From contig JARLGJ010000021.1 in NCBI GenBank assembly GCA_031296105.1, forward strand, positions 1-64,000: a DNA stretch of 64,000 nt, given 5' to 3'. This stretch comes from Acidobacteriota bacterium (lineage in GTDB: Bacteria > Acidobacteriota > Terriglobia > Terriglobales > Acidobacteriaceae). Under the pieces are notes generated by a model. It was given only the letters and a program-made list of their open reading frames with translations, made no database searches and was not told the origin of the DNA. Position numbers and translations under genes: made by a program. Numbering within the stretch: position 1 is the first letter of the stretch; every line of letters starts with the position of its first letter. This document shows positions 33,142 through 42,294 of the stretch, in pieces.

Positions 33142-35280
33142 CTAGTGTGCCAAGTGAAACAGGTAATACCAAAGCAATCCTGCAAGACCGAAGATCATGA
33201 CCAGGGCGTACCACTGCAACAAGCCTGCCTGCAGAATCTTCGTGGGGTAAGACATCATGCGCACCACGAAGGCCGGGCCGTTGACGCCGAGGCCGTCGAT
33301 GATCCACTTGTCCCACCACGAGGAGACGCGGCCGGTAAAGCGCGTCAGCCAGCCCGCGCCGTTCACTCCGCCATCCACCACGCGGGCGTCGAACTTCCAA
33401 AGAGCCTCTCCGGCGCCGATGGCGCCCAGGCGGGTGCTGCCCAGCGCGCGGCGGCCGGTGATGGCGTAGTCGTAGGCCTCGTCCACGTAATACTTGTTCA
33501 GCAGCGTGCGGTACACGGGCGGCGCGGCGATGGCGATCGGCTCGCGCACTTGCTGCGCGGTGTTGGCGTAGGCGCGGCGCGCGCTCATCCAGCCGGCCAC
33601 GGCCGCAGCCACCGAGAGCAGCATCAGCCCGTACTCGATGGGCGTGGATTCTTCCTCCGGAGCTTCTTCCTTTACAACACCGCCGGATGCAGAGGCTTCC
33701 GCGTGATTCTCGAAGACCGGAGCCAGGAAGTGCTCGAAGCGATTGGTCTGGCCGTGCAGCCCAACGATGCGCGCAATGCTGGGCGAGACGCCGAGGTATC
33801 CGGCGAAGACCGAGCAGAGGGCCAGCACGATGAGCGGCACGGTCATGGAGCGCGGCGACTCGTGAATGTGATGCTCCACCTCGTGCGACATGCGTCCCTG
33901 TCCGAAGAACGTCAGGTAGATGAGGCGGAACATGTAGAACGAAGTCATCAGCGCAGTGACAACGCCGAGGAGCCACAGAATGCGGAACTCGCCGTTGTGT
34001 GCCGACCAGGCCTGCCACAGGATTTCATCCTTGCTGAAGAAGCCCGCCAGTCCGGGAATTCCAGCGATGGCCAGGGTGCCCACCAGCATGGCGCGGAAGG
34101 TGATGGGGATCTTCCTGGCCAGCGCGCCCATGGAGCGCATGTCCTGCTCGCCGCTCATGGCGTGGATCACCGAGCCGGAGCCGAGGAAGAGCAGGGCTTT
34201 GAAGAACGCGTGGGTAAAGACGTGAAAGACTCCGGCGGTAAACGCTCCCACGCCGAGCGCCAGGAACATGTAGCCCAACTGCGAGACGGTGGAGTAGGCC
34301 AGCACGCGCTTGATGTCGTTCTGCACCAGTCCGATGGTGGCGGCAAAGAAGGCCGTCAGCGCGCCGACCACGGCGACCACCATCATCGTCTTCGGCGCCA
34401 GCACAAACAGGGCGTTGGAGCGCGCCACCATGTAGACGCCGGCGGTGACCATGGTGGCCGCGTGGATCAGCGCCGAAACCGGCGTGGGGCCTTCCATGGC
34501 ATCGGGCAGCCAGATGTAGAGAGGGATCTGCGCGCTTTTGCCGCAAGCGCCCACGAACAGCGCCAGGGTGGCAAAGAGCAGAATGGGAGTGCCCATGAGA
34601 TGCGCGGCGTTGGCCCGCGCCAACTCAGTGACGCGCACAAAATCAAAGCTGCCAAAGAGCCAGAAGATGGTGAACGAGCCGAGCAGCACGCCGGCGTCTC
34701 CCACGCGGTTGGTGATGAAGGCCTTGTTGGCCGCGGTGGAGGCCGAGTGGCGGTCAAAGTAAAAGCCGATCAGCAGATACGAGCACAGTCCCACGCCCTC
34801 CCAGCCGACGAACATGAGCAAGTAGTTGTCGGCCAGGATGAGGGTGAGCATGGAGAACATGAAGAGGTTCAGGTAGCCGAAGAAGCGGTAGTAGCCGCCC
34901 TCGTGCGCCATGTAGCCGGTGCTGTAAATGTGGATGAGCGCGCCCACGCCGGTGACGAACAGGAGCCACACGGCGCTGAGCGGATCGAGCAGCATTCCGG
35001 CGCGCACCACGAACTCGGCCTGTCCGCCGCCGTAGAGAGAGACCATCAACTGTCCGGCGCCGCTGCCGATCCAGGTGAACAGAGAGAGGTGGAAGCGCGG
35101 CTCGCCCGCGTGCACGAATTGCGCGACGGACAGGGCAGACCAGGCGAAGGCCGCCAGCACGGCGCCCACGCAGATGGCGTTGACCGCGGACTTGCCGAGG
35201 CGGCGGCCGAAGAGCAGCATGAGGACCGCGCCCGCGGCGGGCAGCAACGGCACCATCCAGAGGTTATGCAAAAAGAACAT
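33142..35280 (-). CDS. nuoL: NADH-quinone oxidoreductase subunit L
   Basis: 712 residues, about 100 longer than E. coli NuoL. The antiporter core shows FVGWEGVGLCSYLLIGF, the key IWLPDAMEGPTPVSALIHAATM and LAYSTVSQLGYMF. The extra length lies mainly in a soluble-looking stretch rich in Glu/Ala/Ser (around residues 520-560) and the C-terminal region that forms the long lateral helix. Distal proton-pumping subunit of the membrane arm. Confidence 0.96.
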   Translation of the reverse strand: MFFLHNLWMVPLLPAAGAVLMLLFGRRLGKSAVNAICVGAVLAAFAWSALSVAQFVHAGEPRFHLSLFTWIGSGAGQLMVSLYGGGQAEFVVRAGMLLDPLSAVWLLFVTGVGALIHIYSTGYMAHEGGYYRFFGYLNLFMFSMLTLILADNYLLMFVGWEGVGLCSYLLIGFYFDRHSASTAANKAFITNRVGDAGVLLGSFTIFWLFGSFDFVRVTELARANAAHLMGTPILLFATLALFVGACGKSAQIPLYIWLPDAMEGPTPVSALIHAATMVTAGVYMVARSNALFVLAPKTMMVVAVVGALTAFFAATIGLVQNDIKRVLAYSTVSQLGYMFLALGVGAFTAGVFHVFTHAFFKALLFLGSGSVIHAMSGEQDMRSMGALARKIPITFRAMLVGTLAIAGIPGLAGFFSKDEILWQAWSAHNGEFRILWLLGVVTALMTSFYMFRLIYLTFFGQGRMSHEVEHHIHESPRSMTVPLIVLALCSVFAGYLGVSPSIARIVGLHGQTNRFEHFLAPVFENHAEASASGGVVKEEAPEEESTPIEYGLMLLSVAAAVAGWMSARRAYANTAQQVREPIAIAAPPVYRTLLNKYYVDEAYDYAITGRRALGSTRLGAIGAGEALWKFDARVVDGGVNGAGWLTRFTGRVSSWWDKWIIDGLGVNGPAFVVRMMSYPTKILQAGLLQWYALVMIFGLAGLLWYYLFHLAH

Positions 35281-35310
35281 ATTCGGCTCCCGCCCGGCTT
35301 CCGTTTGCGC

Positions 35311-35628
35311 TTACCACTTCAGCAAGTCCACTTCGTCCACGTTCACCGTCGTGCGGTTGCGGAAGAAGGCGATGAGGATGCCCAGGCCCACGGCGGCCTC
35401 GGCGGCGGCGTCGGCGGCAATGAACAGGGCGAAGACCTGCCCATGCAATCCCCACAGCCGCGAAAACGCCAGCAGGTTCAGGTTCACCGCGCTCAACATC
35501 AGCTCAATGCACATGAAGATGATCATCACGTTGCGGCGGGTGATGACGCCGATCATGCCGATGAGAAAGAGAATGGCGGCCACCAGAAGGTAGTGCAGGG
35601 TTCCAATGTGCGTCAGCGCGTCGAGCAT
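35311..35628 (-). CDS. nuoK: NADH-quinone oxidoreductase subunit K
   Basis: 105 residues, three membrane helices, with the conserved membrane glutamates in [13 protein letters not shown] and [14 protein letters not shown]. Its ATG at 35628 overlaps the nuoJ stop (TGATG); a GTG one codon upstream is possible. Couples quinone chemistry to proton pumping. Confidence 0.95.
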   Translation of the reverse strand: MLDALTHIGTLHYLLVAAILFLIGMIGVITRRNVMIIFMCIELMLSAVNLNLLAFSRLWGLHGQVFALFIAADAAAEAAVGLGILIAFFRNRTTVNVDEVDLLKW

Positions 35629-36149
35629 CACACCCTCCTCTTGGCCATGACGACGGCTCCCACCACGGCCACCAGCAGCAGCACGGAGGCCACCTCGAAG
35701 GCAAAGACGTAGTAGCCTTCGGTGGCGCTATACAACAGGCGGCCGATGCCCTGCGTGTTGGTGCTCTCTTCCAGGGCGATGGTGTGCTGCGGCAAGGTGT
35801 GCGCGCCGCGCACCAGGGCGGTAATCACCAGCCCGGAGAGCGAGAGCGCGCCGAGCAGGGCCAGCAGGGATTGGCGGTTCCACTTCTTCTCCACGTACAG
35901 ATGCTCGATGTTCACCAGCATCATCACGAAGAGGAACATCACCAGAATGCCGCCGGCGTAGAGCACGATCTGCACGCCGGCCATGAAGGGCGCGTACAGC
36001 ATCAGGTAAAGTCCGGCACTGGCCAGAAGGGTCACAATCAACGCCAGCGCCGAGTGCACCGGATTGACCTTGGTAATCATCACCAGGGCGCTGACGATGG
36101 CGATGCCGGAGATGAGATAGAAGAAAAACGGCGTGGCCACCGGGGTCAT
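35628..36149 (-). CDS. nuoJ: NADH-quinone oxidoreductase subunit J
   Basis: 173 residues with five membrane helices. The motif [18 protein letters not shown] is the family's pi-bulge helix. Overlaps nuoI by 4 bp (ATGA) and nuoK by 1 bp, so translation is coupled. Membrane arm of complex I. Confidence 0.95.
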   Translation of the reverse strand: MTPVATPFFFYLISGIAIVSALVMITKVNPVHSALALIVTLLASAGLYLMLYAPFMAGVQIVLYAGGILVMFLFVMMLVNIEHLYVEKKWNRQSLLALLGALSLSGLVITALVRGAHTLPQHTIALEESTNTQGIGRLLYSATEGYYVFAFEVASVLLLVAVVGAVVMAKRRV

Positions 36150-36604
36150 TTCTCGTACACCTTTCTTTCCAAGCCATCCTCCAGGTCCTTGCGGTGAAGC
36201 TGCAATCCTTCGCGGCTGTAAAGCGCCAGCTCGTAGTCCGGCGAGAGCTTGATGGCGCCGGACGGGCAGGCTTCCTCGCAGAGTCCGCAGAACATGCAGC
36301 GGCCAATATCAAAGTCGAACTCGGTGAGAACTTTCTTTTTGGTCTCGGCATCCTTCACGCTGGAGACCTTGATGAGCTTTTCCGGACAGGCCAGGGCACA
36401 GGCGCCGCAGGCGGTGCACAGCAGCTTGCCGTCGGCGTCCATCATCAAACGCGGCTGGCCGCGGAAGCGGTCGCTGATCTCGGGGCGCTGCAAAGGATAC
36501 TGCTCGGTCACTAGATCTTTCGGGTTCTGGTGGCGGAAGGTGACCCACAGGCCCTTCATAAGATCCACCAGGAAAAAACTCTTCAGCATTTCCTTGATCG
36601 ACAT
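36146..36604 (-). CDS. nuoI: NADH-quinone oxidoreductase subunit I, 2[4Fe-4S]
   Basis: 152 residues with two ferredoxin-type cluster motifs, CTACGACALACP and CMFCGLCEEACPSGAI, that carry clusters N6a and N6b on the path to quinone. The N-terminal helix (LKSFFLVDLMKGLWVTFRH) lies along the membrane. Peripheral arm of complex I. In a complex without NuoEFG this region is a plausible place for ferredoxin to dock, by analogy with ferredoxin-dependent complex I of other organisms. Confidence 0.95.
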   Translation of the reverse strand: MSIKEMLKSFFLVDLMKGLWVTFRHQNPKDLVTEQYPLQRPEISDRFRGQPRLMMDADGKLLCTACGACALACPEKLIKVSSVKDAETKKKVLTEFDFDIGRCMFCGLCEEACPSGAIKLSPDYELALYSREGLQLHRKDLEDGLERKVYEK

Positions 36605-36607
36605 TGC

Positions 36608-37876
36608 CTACCTCCACACCATGGCGAACAGTTCGTCGCGCACGCCGACCAAAGCGGTCAACACGACCACGGCAATCGAGATGGGCAACAGCACCTTCCA
36701 GCCGACTTTCATCAACTGGTCAAAGCGGTAGCGCGGAAACGTGCTGCGGTACCAGACGTACAGGTACATGAAGAATCCGACCTTGACCACGAACCAGTAA
36801 ATGTCCTGCACGCGCACGCGCACCGCGGGCAGCAGGCACACCAGGCCGACGAGTCCAAGCACGGCGCCGAAGGCAGCCAGGCCGATGGCGTTGGCGCGCA
36901 TCACGCGCAGGGCGGCCATGCGCACGGTGTAGATCACGCACAGGGCGGCGAGCAACAGGAAGGTCAGTCCCGGCGCCAGGGAGAACACGGTGTCCCAGCG
37001 CGCGCCGCCCAGCCAGTTGGGGAAGGGACGCAGCCATCCGCCCAGCCACAGGGTGACGGCCACGGCGCTGACGGCCATCATGCCGGCGTACTCGGCCAGG
37101 AAGAACAGAGACCAGCGGAAGCCGCTGTACTCGGTGTGGAAGCCGGCAACGAGTTCGCTTTCGGCCTCGGGCAGGTCGAAGGGCGCGCGGTTGGTTTCTG
37201 CGATCATGGCAATGGAGAAGACGCCGAGCGCGGTCAGTCCCACGGGGAAGAACTCAAAGGCGTACCAGACATGCTGGTGCAGTTGCGCCTCCACGATCCT
37301 GATCATGCTCAGAGTGCCTTCGCCGCTCATGCTGGTCATCATCACGGCCGAGACCACGGCCATGCACATGGCAATCTCGTAGCTCACCATCTGCGCGCCG
37401 CTGCGCAGGCTGCCCAGCAAAGGATATTGCGAGTTGGAGGCCCAGCCCGCCATGATGACGCCCAGCACGCCCAGCGACGAGACGCCCACCATGAAGACCA
37501 CGCCAATGTTCATGTCGGTGATGGCGTGGGTGCGTCCGAAGGGCACCACGATGAAGGTGCAGAAGGCGGTCATCACCACGCAGACGGGCGCGAACCAGAA
37601 GACGAGCTTGTCGGCGCTGGCCGGGGTGAGATCTTCCTTGATGATGAGCTTGAGGGCGTCGGCGATGGGTTGCAACAGGCCGTGCGGACCCACGCGCATG
37701 GGGCCAAGGCGCACCTGCATGTGAGCCATCACCTTGCGCTCGAACCAGTTCATGAAGATGACACCGATGGAGACGCCGGCAAAGGTCAGCAGGACGTACA
37801 CCACCATCCAAAACACATTGCCGGCTTCGCCCGGCGTCACGTCGCTGTGCAGATATTGCAGGATGTACGGGATCAA
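36608..37876 (-). CDS. nuoH: NADH-quinone oxidoreductase subunit H
   Basis: 422 residues, eight or more membrane helices. Hallmarks: [22 protein letters not shown], near the quinone channel, and [20 protein letters not shown], the conserved acidic loop. The later part (after about residue 300) has an extra hydrophobic segment before the usual [17 protein letters not shown] end, making it longer than the E. coli protein (325). Forms the quinone site with NuoB and NuoD. Confidence 0.95.
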   Translation of the reverse strand: MIPYILQYLHSDVTPGEAGNVFWMVVYVLLTFAGVSIGVIFMNWFERKVMAHMQVRLGPMRVGPHGLLQPIADALKLIIKEDLTPASADKLVFWFAPVCVVMTAFCTFIVVPFGRTHAITDMNIGVVFMVGVSSLGVLGVIMAGWASNSQYPLLGSLRSGAQMVSYEIAMCMAVVSAVMMTSMSGEGTLSMIRIVEAQLHQHVWYAFEFFPVGLTALGVFSIAMIAETNRAPFDLPEAESELVAGFHTEYSGFRWSLFFLAEYAGMMAVSAVAVTLWLGGWLRPFPNWLGGARWDTVFSLAPGLTFLLLAALCVIYTVRMAALRVMRANAIGLAAFGAVLGLVGLVCLLPAVRVRVQDIYWFVVKVGFFMYLYVWYRSTFPRYRFDQLMKVGWKVLLPISIAVVVLTALVGVRDELFAMVWR

Positions 37877-39024
37877 CGGTCCACCTCGCCCAGAATGATG
37901 TCGAGCGTGCCGATGATGGCCACCACGTCTGCCACCTGGCTGCCCTTGGCCATCTTCTCCAACGCCTGCAGATTGATGAACGAAGGCGGGCGCACGCGCA
38001 CGCGGTAAGGCTGCGTGGTGCCGTCGCTGACCACGAAGTAGCCCAGCTCGCCCTTGGGGCCTTCAATGGCCGTGTAAGCCTCTCCGGCCGGGGCGCGCAG
38101 CACCTTGGGCAGCTTGGCGATGATGGGGCCCTCGGGCAATCCCTGCACGGCCTGGCGGAGAATGCGGATCGACTGGCGCATCTCTTCCAGACGCACCATG
38201 TAGCGGTCGAAGGTATCGCCGTGCGTGCCGGTCGGAATGTCGAACTCGAAGTCGCCGTAAGAACAGTAGGGAATCTTCTTGCGAATGTCCCATTCAATGC
38301 CGCTGCCGCGCGCCACCGGGCCGGTAATGGAGTAGTCCAGGCAATCTTGCTTGCTGAGCACGCCCACGCCCTTGGTGCGCTGCTGCCAGATGCGGTTGCC
38401 GGTGATGAGGTCGGCGTACTCGTCGATGCGCGGGCCCATGACGTCGCAGAACTGGAGCACTTCGCGTTCCATGCCCGGGTAGGCGTCCCAGCGGCATCCG
38501 CCCAGGCGGAAGGCGTGGGTGGTCATGCGCGCGCCGCAGTACTTCTCAAAAATTTTGAGGATCTCTTCGCGGTCGCGGAAGGCGTAGAAGAGCGGCGTGA
38601 CGGCGCCAATGTCGAGCACATGCGTGCCCAGCCACACCTGGTGGCTTGCCAGGCGGCACAACTCGGTGACGATGACGCGCAGGTATTGGGCGCGCTTCGG
38701 AATTTCGGTGTTCAGCAGCGTTTCCACCGCCAGGCAGTAGCCCAGGTTGTTGCTGGGCGCGGCCACGTAATCAAGGCGGTCCACAAACGGAGCGAAGCCC
38801 GCCCAGGTGCGGCTCTCGGCGATCTTCTCAATACCGCGGTGCAGGTAGCCCAGCACGCACTCCAGGCCGTTGACGCGTTCGCCATCCAGCTTCAGCACCA
38901 CGCGCAGCACGCCGTGGGTGGAAGGATGCTGCGGGCCCATGTTGAGCACGATCTCGTTGGAGTCCAGGAATGTGTGGCCCGGCTGGATCTCTTCCAGAGA
39001 ATCGTAAAACGGGTTCTCGCTCAT
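37873..39024 (-). CDS. nuoD: NADH-quinone oxidoreductase subunit D
   Basis: 383 residues from an ATG at 39024 overlapping the nuoC stop (ATGA). The 49-kDa-type subunit with [15 protein letters not shown] (quinone-site His), [25 protein letters not shown] and the C-terminal [12 protein letters not shown]. It is homologous to the large subunit of NiFe hydrogenase but lacks the metal-binding cysteines, as expected for Nuo. Separate from NuoC, not fused. Confidence 0.95.
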   Translation of the reverse strand: MSENPFYDSLEEIQPGHTFLDSNEIVLNMGPQHPSTHGVLRVVLKLDGERVNGLECVLGYLHRGIEKIAESRTWAGFAPFVDRLDYVAAPSNNLGYCLAVETLLNTEIPKRAQYLRVIVTELCRLASHQVWLGTHVLDIGAVTPLFYAFRDREEILKIFEKYCGARMTTHAFRLGGCRWDAYPGMEREVLQFCDVMGPRIDEYADLITGNRIWQQRTKGVGVLSKQDCLDYSITGPVARGSGIEWDIRKKIPYCSYGDFEFDIPTGTHGDTFDRYMVRLEEMRQSIRILRQAVQGLPEGPIIAKLPKVLRAPAGEAYTAIEGPKGELGYFVVSDGTTQPYRVRVRPPSFINLQALEKMAKGSQVADVVAIIGTLDIILGEVDR

Positions 39025-39626
39025 TGGCCGCTCTCGATTCCCAGGTTTTTGCGCACCCAGTCCTGATCCTGCTGGGAGGTTCCGTAGTCTTTGCGCAGGG
39101 GATGGCCGGTCCATTCGTCGGGCATCAAGATGCGCCGCAGGTCGGGATGGTCGGAGAAGACGATGCCGAACATGTCATAGACCTCGCGCTCCAGCCAGTT
39201 GGCGGCCAGCCACAGATCGGTGAGTGAAGCCACGCGCTCGCCCTCGGCATAACGGGCCTTGACGCGGATGCGCTGGTTGGCCGCCATGTCGTGCAGAATC
39301 CATACCATCTCAAAGGGCAGCTCGTCCTTGGGATAGTGCACGGCGGTGATGTCGGTGAGGGTGGTAAAGCCCTTCTGGCGCAGCGCGGTGACGACCTCAA
39401 GGGCGGACTTGCCGGTGACGATGAGGTAGTTCTGTCCCAGGTAGCTGGCGGCGTTGACGATGGCCGCGCCGAACTGCGCGCGCAACTCGGCGGCCAGCGG
39501 CCCATCCCAGGGCACGGGCGCGGGCTTGGCGGGTGCGGCGGGTGCCGCAGCGGCTGCCGGGGCAGCACTGGGCGCAGGCGCGGACGGCGCTCCTGGGAGC
39601 GGCGTTGCTTCAGATCCCTCGGGCAT
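39021..39626 (-). CDS. nuoC: NADH-quinone oxidoreductase subunit C
   Basis: 201 residues from an ATG at 39626 with GGGGAA five bases upstream; a GTG at 39638 is the alternative. The first about 40 residues are an Ala/Pro-rich disordered extension not usual in NuoC. The 30-kDa-subunit core follows ([19 protein letters not shown], then [29 protein letters not shown], shortened here to the hallmark [10 protein letters not shown]). Peripheral arm, next to NuoD. Upstream is the inverted-repeat element, not nuoB. Confidence 0.93.
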   Translation of the reverse strand: MPEGSEATPLPGAPSAPAPSAAPAAAAAPAAPAKPAPVPWDGPLAAELRAQFGAAIVNAASYLGQNYLIVTGKSALEVVTALRQKGFTTLTDITAVHYPKDELPFEMVWILHDMAANQRIRVKARYAEGERVASLTDLWLAANWLEREVYDMFGIVFSDHPDLRRILMPDEWTGHPLRKDYGTSQQDQDWVRKNLGIESGQ

Positions 39627-39660
39627 GATGTTCCCCACAAATTTCCGCGGCTGGGTGTAC

Positions 39661-39776
39661 TAGAGCGGTTCCAGAGATGCTGCATCCCGAAGCGGAATGC
39701 CACGGGTCGTTGCGACCAGCAGCGAGCAACGACTCAGCAAGATCCGGACAGACCTCGTTTCTCTGGAACCGCTCTA
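39661..39776. mobile_element. 116-bp MITE-like element with perfect 17-bp terminal inverted repeats
   Basis: TAGAGCGGTTCCAGAGA at 39661-39677 and its exact reverse complement at 39760-39776. If the outer TA on each side is a target duplication, the inverted repeat is 15 bp and the pattern resembles TA-targeting (IS630/Tc1-like) non-autonomous elements. An inner hairpin GTCGTTGC / GCAACGAC lies at its centre. It carries no gene. It sits exactly between nuoA and nuoC, where nuoB is usual, and its right end supplies the TAG stop of nuoA. Confidence 0.75.
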
Positions 39777-40130
39777 GATCCACTCCAGCGCGCCTTTCTT
39801 CCAAACCCACAAATAGCCCAGCACCAGAATGCCGAGAAAGACGATCATCTCCACGAAGCCGTAGGCGCCTAGCTGCTTGAACTGCACCGCCCAGGGAAAC
39901 AGGAAGATGGTCTCCACGTCGAAGATGACGAAGAGGATGGCAACGATATAAAAGCGCACGGTATAGCGCTTGCGCGACCCCTCCTGCACCTCGATGCCGC
40001 ACTCATAGGCCATGCCCTTGACCTTTTCCGGATTGCGCGGCCGGACGATGGTGGCCACCAGCAAGGTGCCCGCGGCCACGGCAAAGGCGACCAGGAGAAA
40101 AACGAAAATCGGAATGTAATTCTGCGGCAT
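39774..40130 (-). CDS. nuoA: NADH-quinone oxidoreductase subunit A
   Basis: 118 residues from an ATG at 40130 (MPQNYIPIF), normal length; the frame extends upstream without a better start. Three membrane helices with the conserved loop KGMAYECGIE and FVIFDVETIFLFPWA. First gene of the minus-strand nuo operon. The last codons are GAG TGG ATC followed by a TAG that belongs to the terminal repeat of the adjacent element, so the C-terminus may have been set by that insertion. Confidence 0.94.
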   Translation of the reverse strand: MPQNYIPIFVFLLVAFAVAAGTLLVATIVRPRNPEKVKGMAYECGIEVQEGSRKRYTVRFYIVAILFVIFDVETIFLFPWAVQFKQLGAYGFVEMIVFLGILVLGYLWVWKKGALEWI

Positions 40131-40487
40131 CGCGTACGGCACCCCAGCCGTGTGTCCCGCCCGGGCGCGTAATGCCCGGAATCCCCACATCCTTACCGAA
40201 GGCCCGTCACACTGCCACAGCGAAAGGATGGAATGTAAAAAGTGGGAAAAACTTTAATCTGCGCCTTCCCGGTCATTCAGTGATATAGGTCACACTTCGC
40301 GCCAGACTCGAAAGGAATAGACGAGTCCGCCGCGGCTGGGGCCGCAACGACGGGGTTGCGCTCAACAACATGGTTCGGGAAGCCTTAGCTTACTACAAGC
40401 AAACGGCGATGGGAGCGCAAATACGGCGATTGCAGCATAAGAAAGGATTATCGTAAGGTGATTGCCGCCGGAAACAAGGAGAATGCA
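40131..40487. other. Divergent regulatory region between nuoA and the methyltransferase
   Basis: 357 bp holding the nuo operon promoter in one direction and the methyltransferase promoter in the other. It is more AT-rich around 40220-40300. I could not choose a convincing -35/-10 pair. No hidden gene or repeat seen. Confidence 0.45.
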
Positions 40488-41189
40488 ATGTCCGAAGCCA
40501 ACGAAAAATTGAAGAGCGAGTTCAACGAGTGGGCCGCCGACGGGCGCGGCGAGGAGATGGAAAACCACCACGCCGGCATTGCCGAGCCGGTATTTGTCCG
40601 CATGGCCTTGCAAAGTGGCGAGCGCGTGCTGGACCTGGGTTGCGGCGCCGGCTGGGCCACGCGCAAACTGGCCCGCGCCGTGGAAGGCGGCCCCGGAATG
40701 GCCGTGGGACACGACATTTCCGACGAGATGATCGGGCGCGCGCGGGCGGCCTCCACCGCCGTGGACAACGTTCTGTTCACCATCGGCGCGGCCGACGAAA
40801 TCCCCTGGCGCGACGAGTACTTCGACAAGGTGCTCTCCATCGAGAGTTTCTACTACTATCCCGATCCGTCATCGGTGCTGCGCGAACTGCTGCGCGCCCT
40901 CGCTCCCGGCGGAAGCCTCTACATCCTCATCAACCTCTACCGCGAAAATCCTTACTCGCTGCGCTGGGTCAAGGAGCTGAAGGTTCCGGTGCAGGTGCAT
41001 TCCGAGGGTGAATATGCCGAGCTGCTGCGCGCCGCGGGATTCGTAAACGTGGCGGTCGATCACATCCCCGATCCCACGCCGACCCCGGACGATTACAGCG
41101 GCAAATGGTTCGCCAACGCCGAAGAACTGCGCGACTTCAAACGCATTGGCGCGCTTTTGCTGACGGCACGGAAGCCGCCGGCGGAGTAA
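40488..41189 (+). CDS. Class I SAM-dependent methyltransferase
   Basis: 233 residues from an ATG at 40488 with AAGGAG 6 nt upstream. SAM-binding motif I VLDLGCGAGWATRKLA, motif II region GHDISDEMIGRARA, acidic IGAADEIPWRDEYFDKV and post-motif LLRALAPGGSLYI are all present, as in Methyltransf_11 (UbiE/small-molecule type) enzymes. Soluble. The C-terminal part has a Tyr/Trp-rich stretch and no membrane segment. The substrate is unknown; a quinone or lipid target is possible given the Nuo neighbourhood, but UbiE/MenG hallmarks are not complete. Confidence 0.88.
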   Translation: MSEANEKLKSEFNEWAADGRGEEMENHHAGIAEPVFVRMALQSGERVLDLGCGAGWATRKLARAVEGGPGMAVGHDISDEMIGRARAASTAVDNVLFTIGAADEIPWRDEYFDKVLSIESFYYYPDPSSVLRELLRALAPGGSLYILINLYRENPYSLRWVKELKVPVQVHSEGEYAELLRAAGFVNVAVDHIPDPTPTPDDYSGKWFANAEELRDFKRIGALLLTARKPPAE

Positions 41190-41238
41190 TTCGAGTTAGA
41201 ATATCCGGAACTTCACCCAAATTTGTGAGGGCGGTCAT

Positions 41239-41257
41239 AGACCGCGGTCCGCGGTCT
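41239..41257. promoter_or_regulatory. Perfect 19-bp palindrome upstream of nuoB
   Basis: AGACCGCGG-T-CCGCGGTCT, 50 bp after the methyltransferase stop and 30 bp before the nuoB start. It could be an operator or a small transcript-end hairpin; no T run follows. Confidence 0.45.
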
Positions 41258-41286
41258 GCCGCAGACTTTCGGCTTCAGGAGACGGC

Positions 41287-41880
41287 ATGAGCTGGATTGA
41301 CGAGCGCTTCGAAGACAACCTGATGATCAGCACGGTGGACTACGTGTTCAACTGGGCGCGCAAGTCCGCCATCTGGCCCATGACCTTTGGCCTGGCCTGC
41401 TGCGCCATCGAGATGATCGCCTCGTCCACCGCGCGCTTTGACATTGCCCGCTTCGGCTCGGAGGTCTTCCGTCCCTCGCCGCGGCAGAGCGACCTGATGA
41501 TTGTGGCCGGCACCGTGACCCTCAAGATGGCTCCCGTGGTGCAGCGCATCTACGCGCAGATGCCCGATCCCAAGTGGGTGATTGCCATGGGCGCCTGCGC
41601 CAACGTAGGCGGTCCGTTCAGCTCCTATTCGGTGCTGCAAGGGGTGGACAAGATTGTGCCCGTGGATGTGTACGTGGTGGGCTGCCCGCCGCGTCCGGAA
41701 AATCTCTTCTACGGATTGATGAAGTTGCAGGACAAGATCGACAAGATGACGGTGGCGCGGCGTCCTACCGAGGTGCGTTTGACGGCGGAGATGGCGGACG
41801 ACTTTGCCCAGCGCATGGCGGTGAAGCAGGCCGTGCATCCCGAATCGGGCTGCGGCCTGGAGAAACCGGCAGAACTTTAA
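41287..41880 (+). CDS. nuoB: NADH-quinone oxidoreductase subunit B (detached from the nuo operon)
   Basis: 197 residues. The four cysteines that hold cluster N2 are all present: C38-C39 in [10 protein letters not shown]104 in GACANVGG and C133 in VGCPPRPE. N2 is the last cluster before quinone, so the subunit should be functional. It is on the strand opposite the other nuo genes and about 1.2 kb from nuoA, ahead of korDABC, while its usual place between nuoA and nuoC is empty apart from the inverted-repeat element. The C-terminal 40 residues extend past the core. Confidence 0.95.
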   Translation: MSWIDERFEDNLMISTVDYVFNWARKSAIWPMTFGLACCAIEMIASSTARFDIARFGSEVFRPSPRQSDLMIVAGTVTLKMAPVVQRIYAQMPDPKWVIAMGACANVGGPFSSYSVLQGVDKIVPVDVYVVGCPPRPENLFYGLMKLQDKIDKMTVARRPTEVRLTAEMADDFAQRMAVKQAVHPESGCGLEKPAEL

Positions 41881-42036
41881 CAACACAAGCTCCGGGGCCA
41901 TTTGGCGGAGGCCTGGGGCGATTCCCGCGCCTGCCCCGCACGGGCGGCGTGGAATCATCACCAACGGGTGTGACCGGCATCACTTCGTGGCGTTCGCCAA
42001 TTCAACAAAATGTTGGGCCGGTGAGGAGGGCAAGCT

Positions 42037-42294
42037 ATGGCCCGAGGGGCAGTGTCGATTGTTGTGGAACGATGTAAGGCCTGCGGCTTCTGCGTGGAGT
42101 TCTGTCCAACCAAGGTTCTTGCACTTTCCGACGCATTTAATTCCAAGGGGTATCATCCCCCGCACGCGGTGACTCCGGACAAATGCAGCGGTTGCGATCT
42201 GTGCGGCATGTATTGTCCGGACTTTGCCATTCACGGCTATCGCCTGGACAAAGCGGCCAAGGCCGCGGAAACGGAGGCCTCCGATGCACGCTGA
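42037..42294 (+). CDS. korD: 2-oxoacid:ferredoxin oxidoreductase ferredoxin-like delta subunit
   Basis: 85 residues; ATG with GAGGAGGG 6 nt upstream. Two [4Fe-4S] motifs, CKACGFCVEFCP and CSGCDLCGMYCP, as in KorD/PorD. It carries electrons between the KorAB catalytic unit and ferredoxin. Its last 11 bases overlap korA. First gene of korDABC. Confidence 0.92.
   Translation: MARGAVSIVVERCKACGFCVEFCPTKVLALSDAFNSKGYHPPHAVTPDKCSGCDLCGMYCPDFAIHGYRLDKAAKAAETEASDAR

Noticed and set aside
33145..35712. An 855-codon open frame on the plus strand opposite nuoJ, nuoK and nuoL, and similar long frames opposite nuoM/nuoN (29975-31924) and nuoH (36530-38008)
   Set aside because: Composition is Glu/His/Gly/Gln/Arg-rich and without domains, typical of the antisense of GC-rich hydrophobic genes. 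The real genes on the minus strand are certain.
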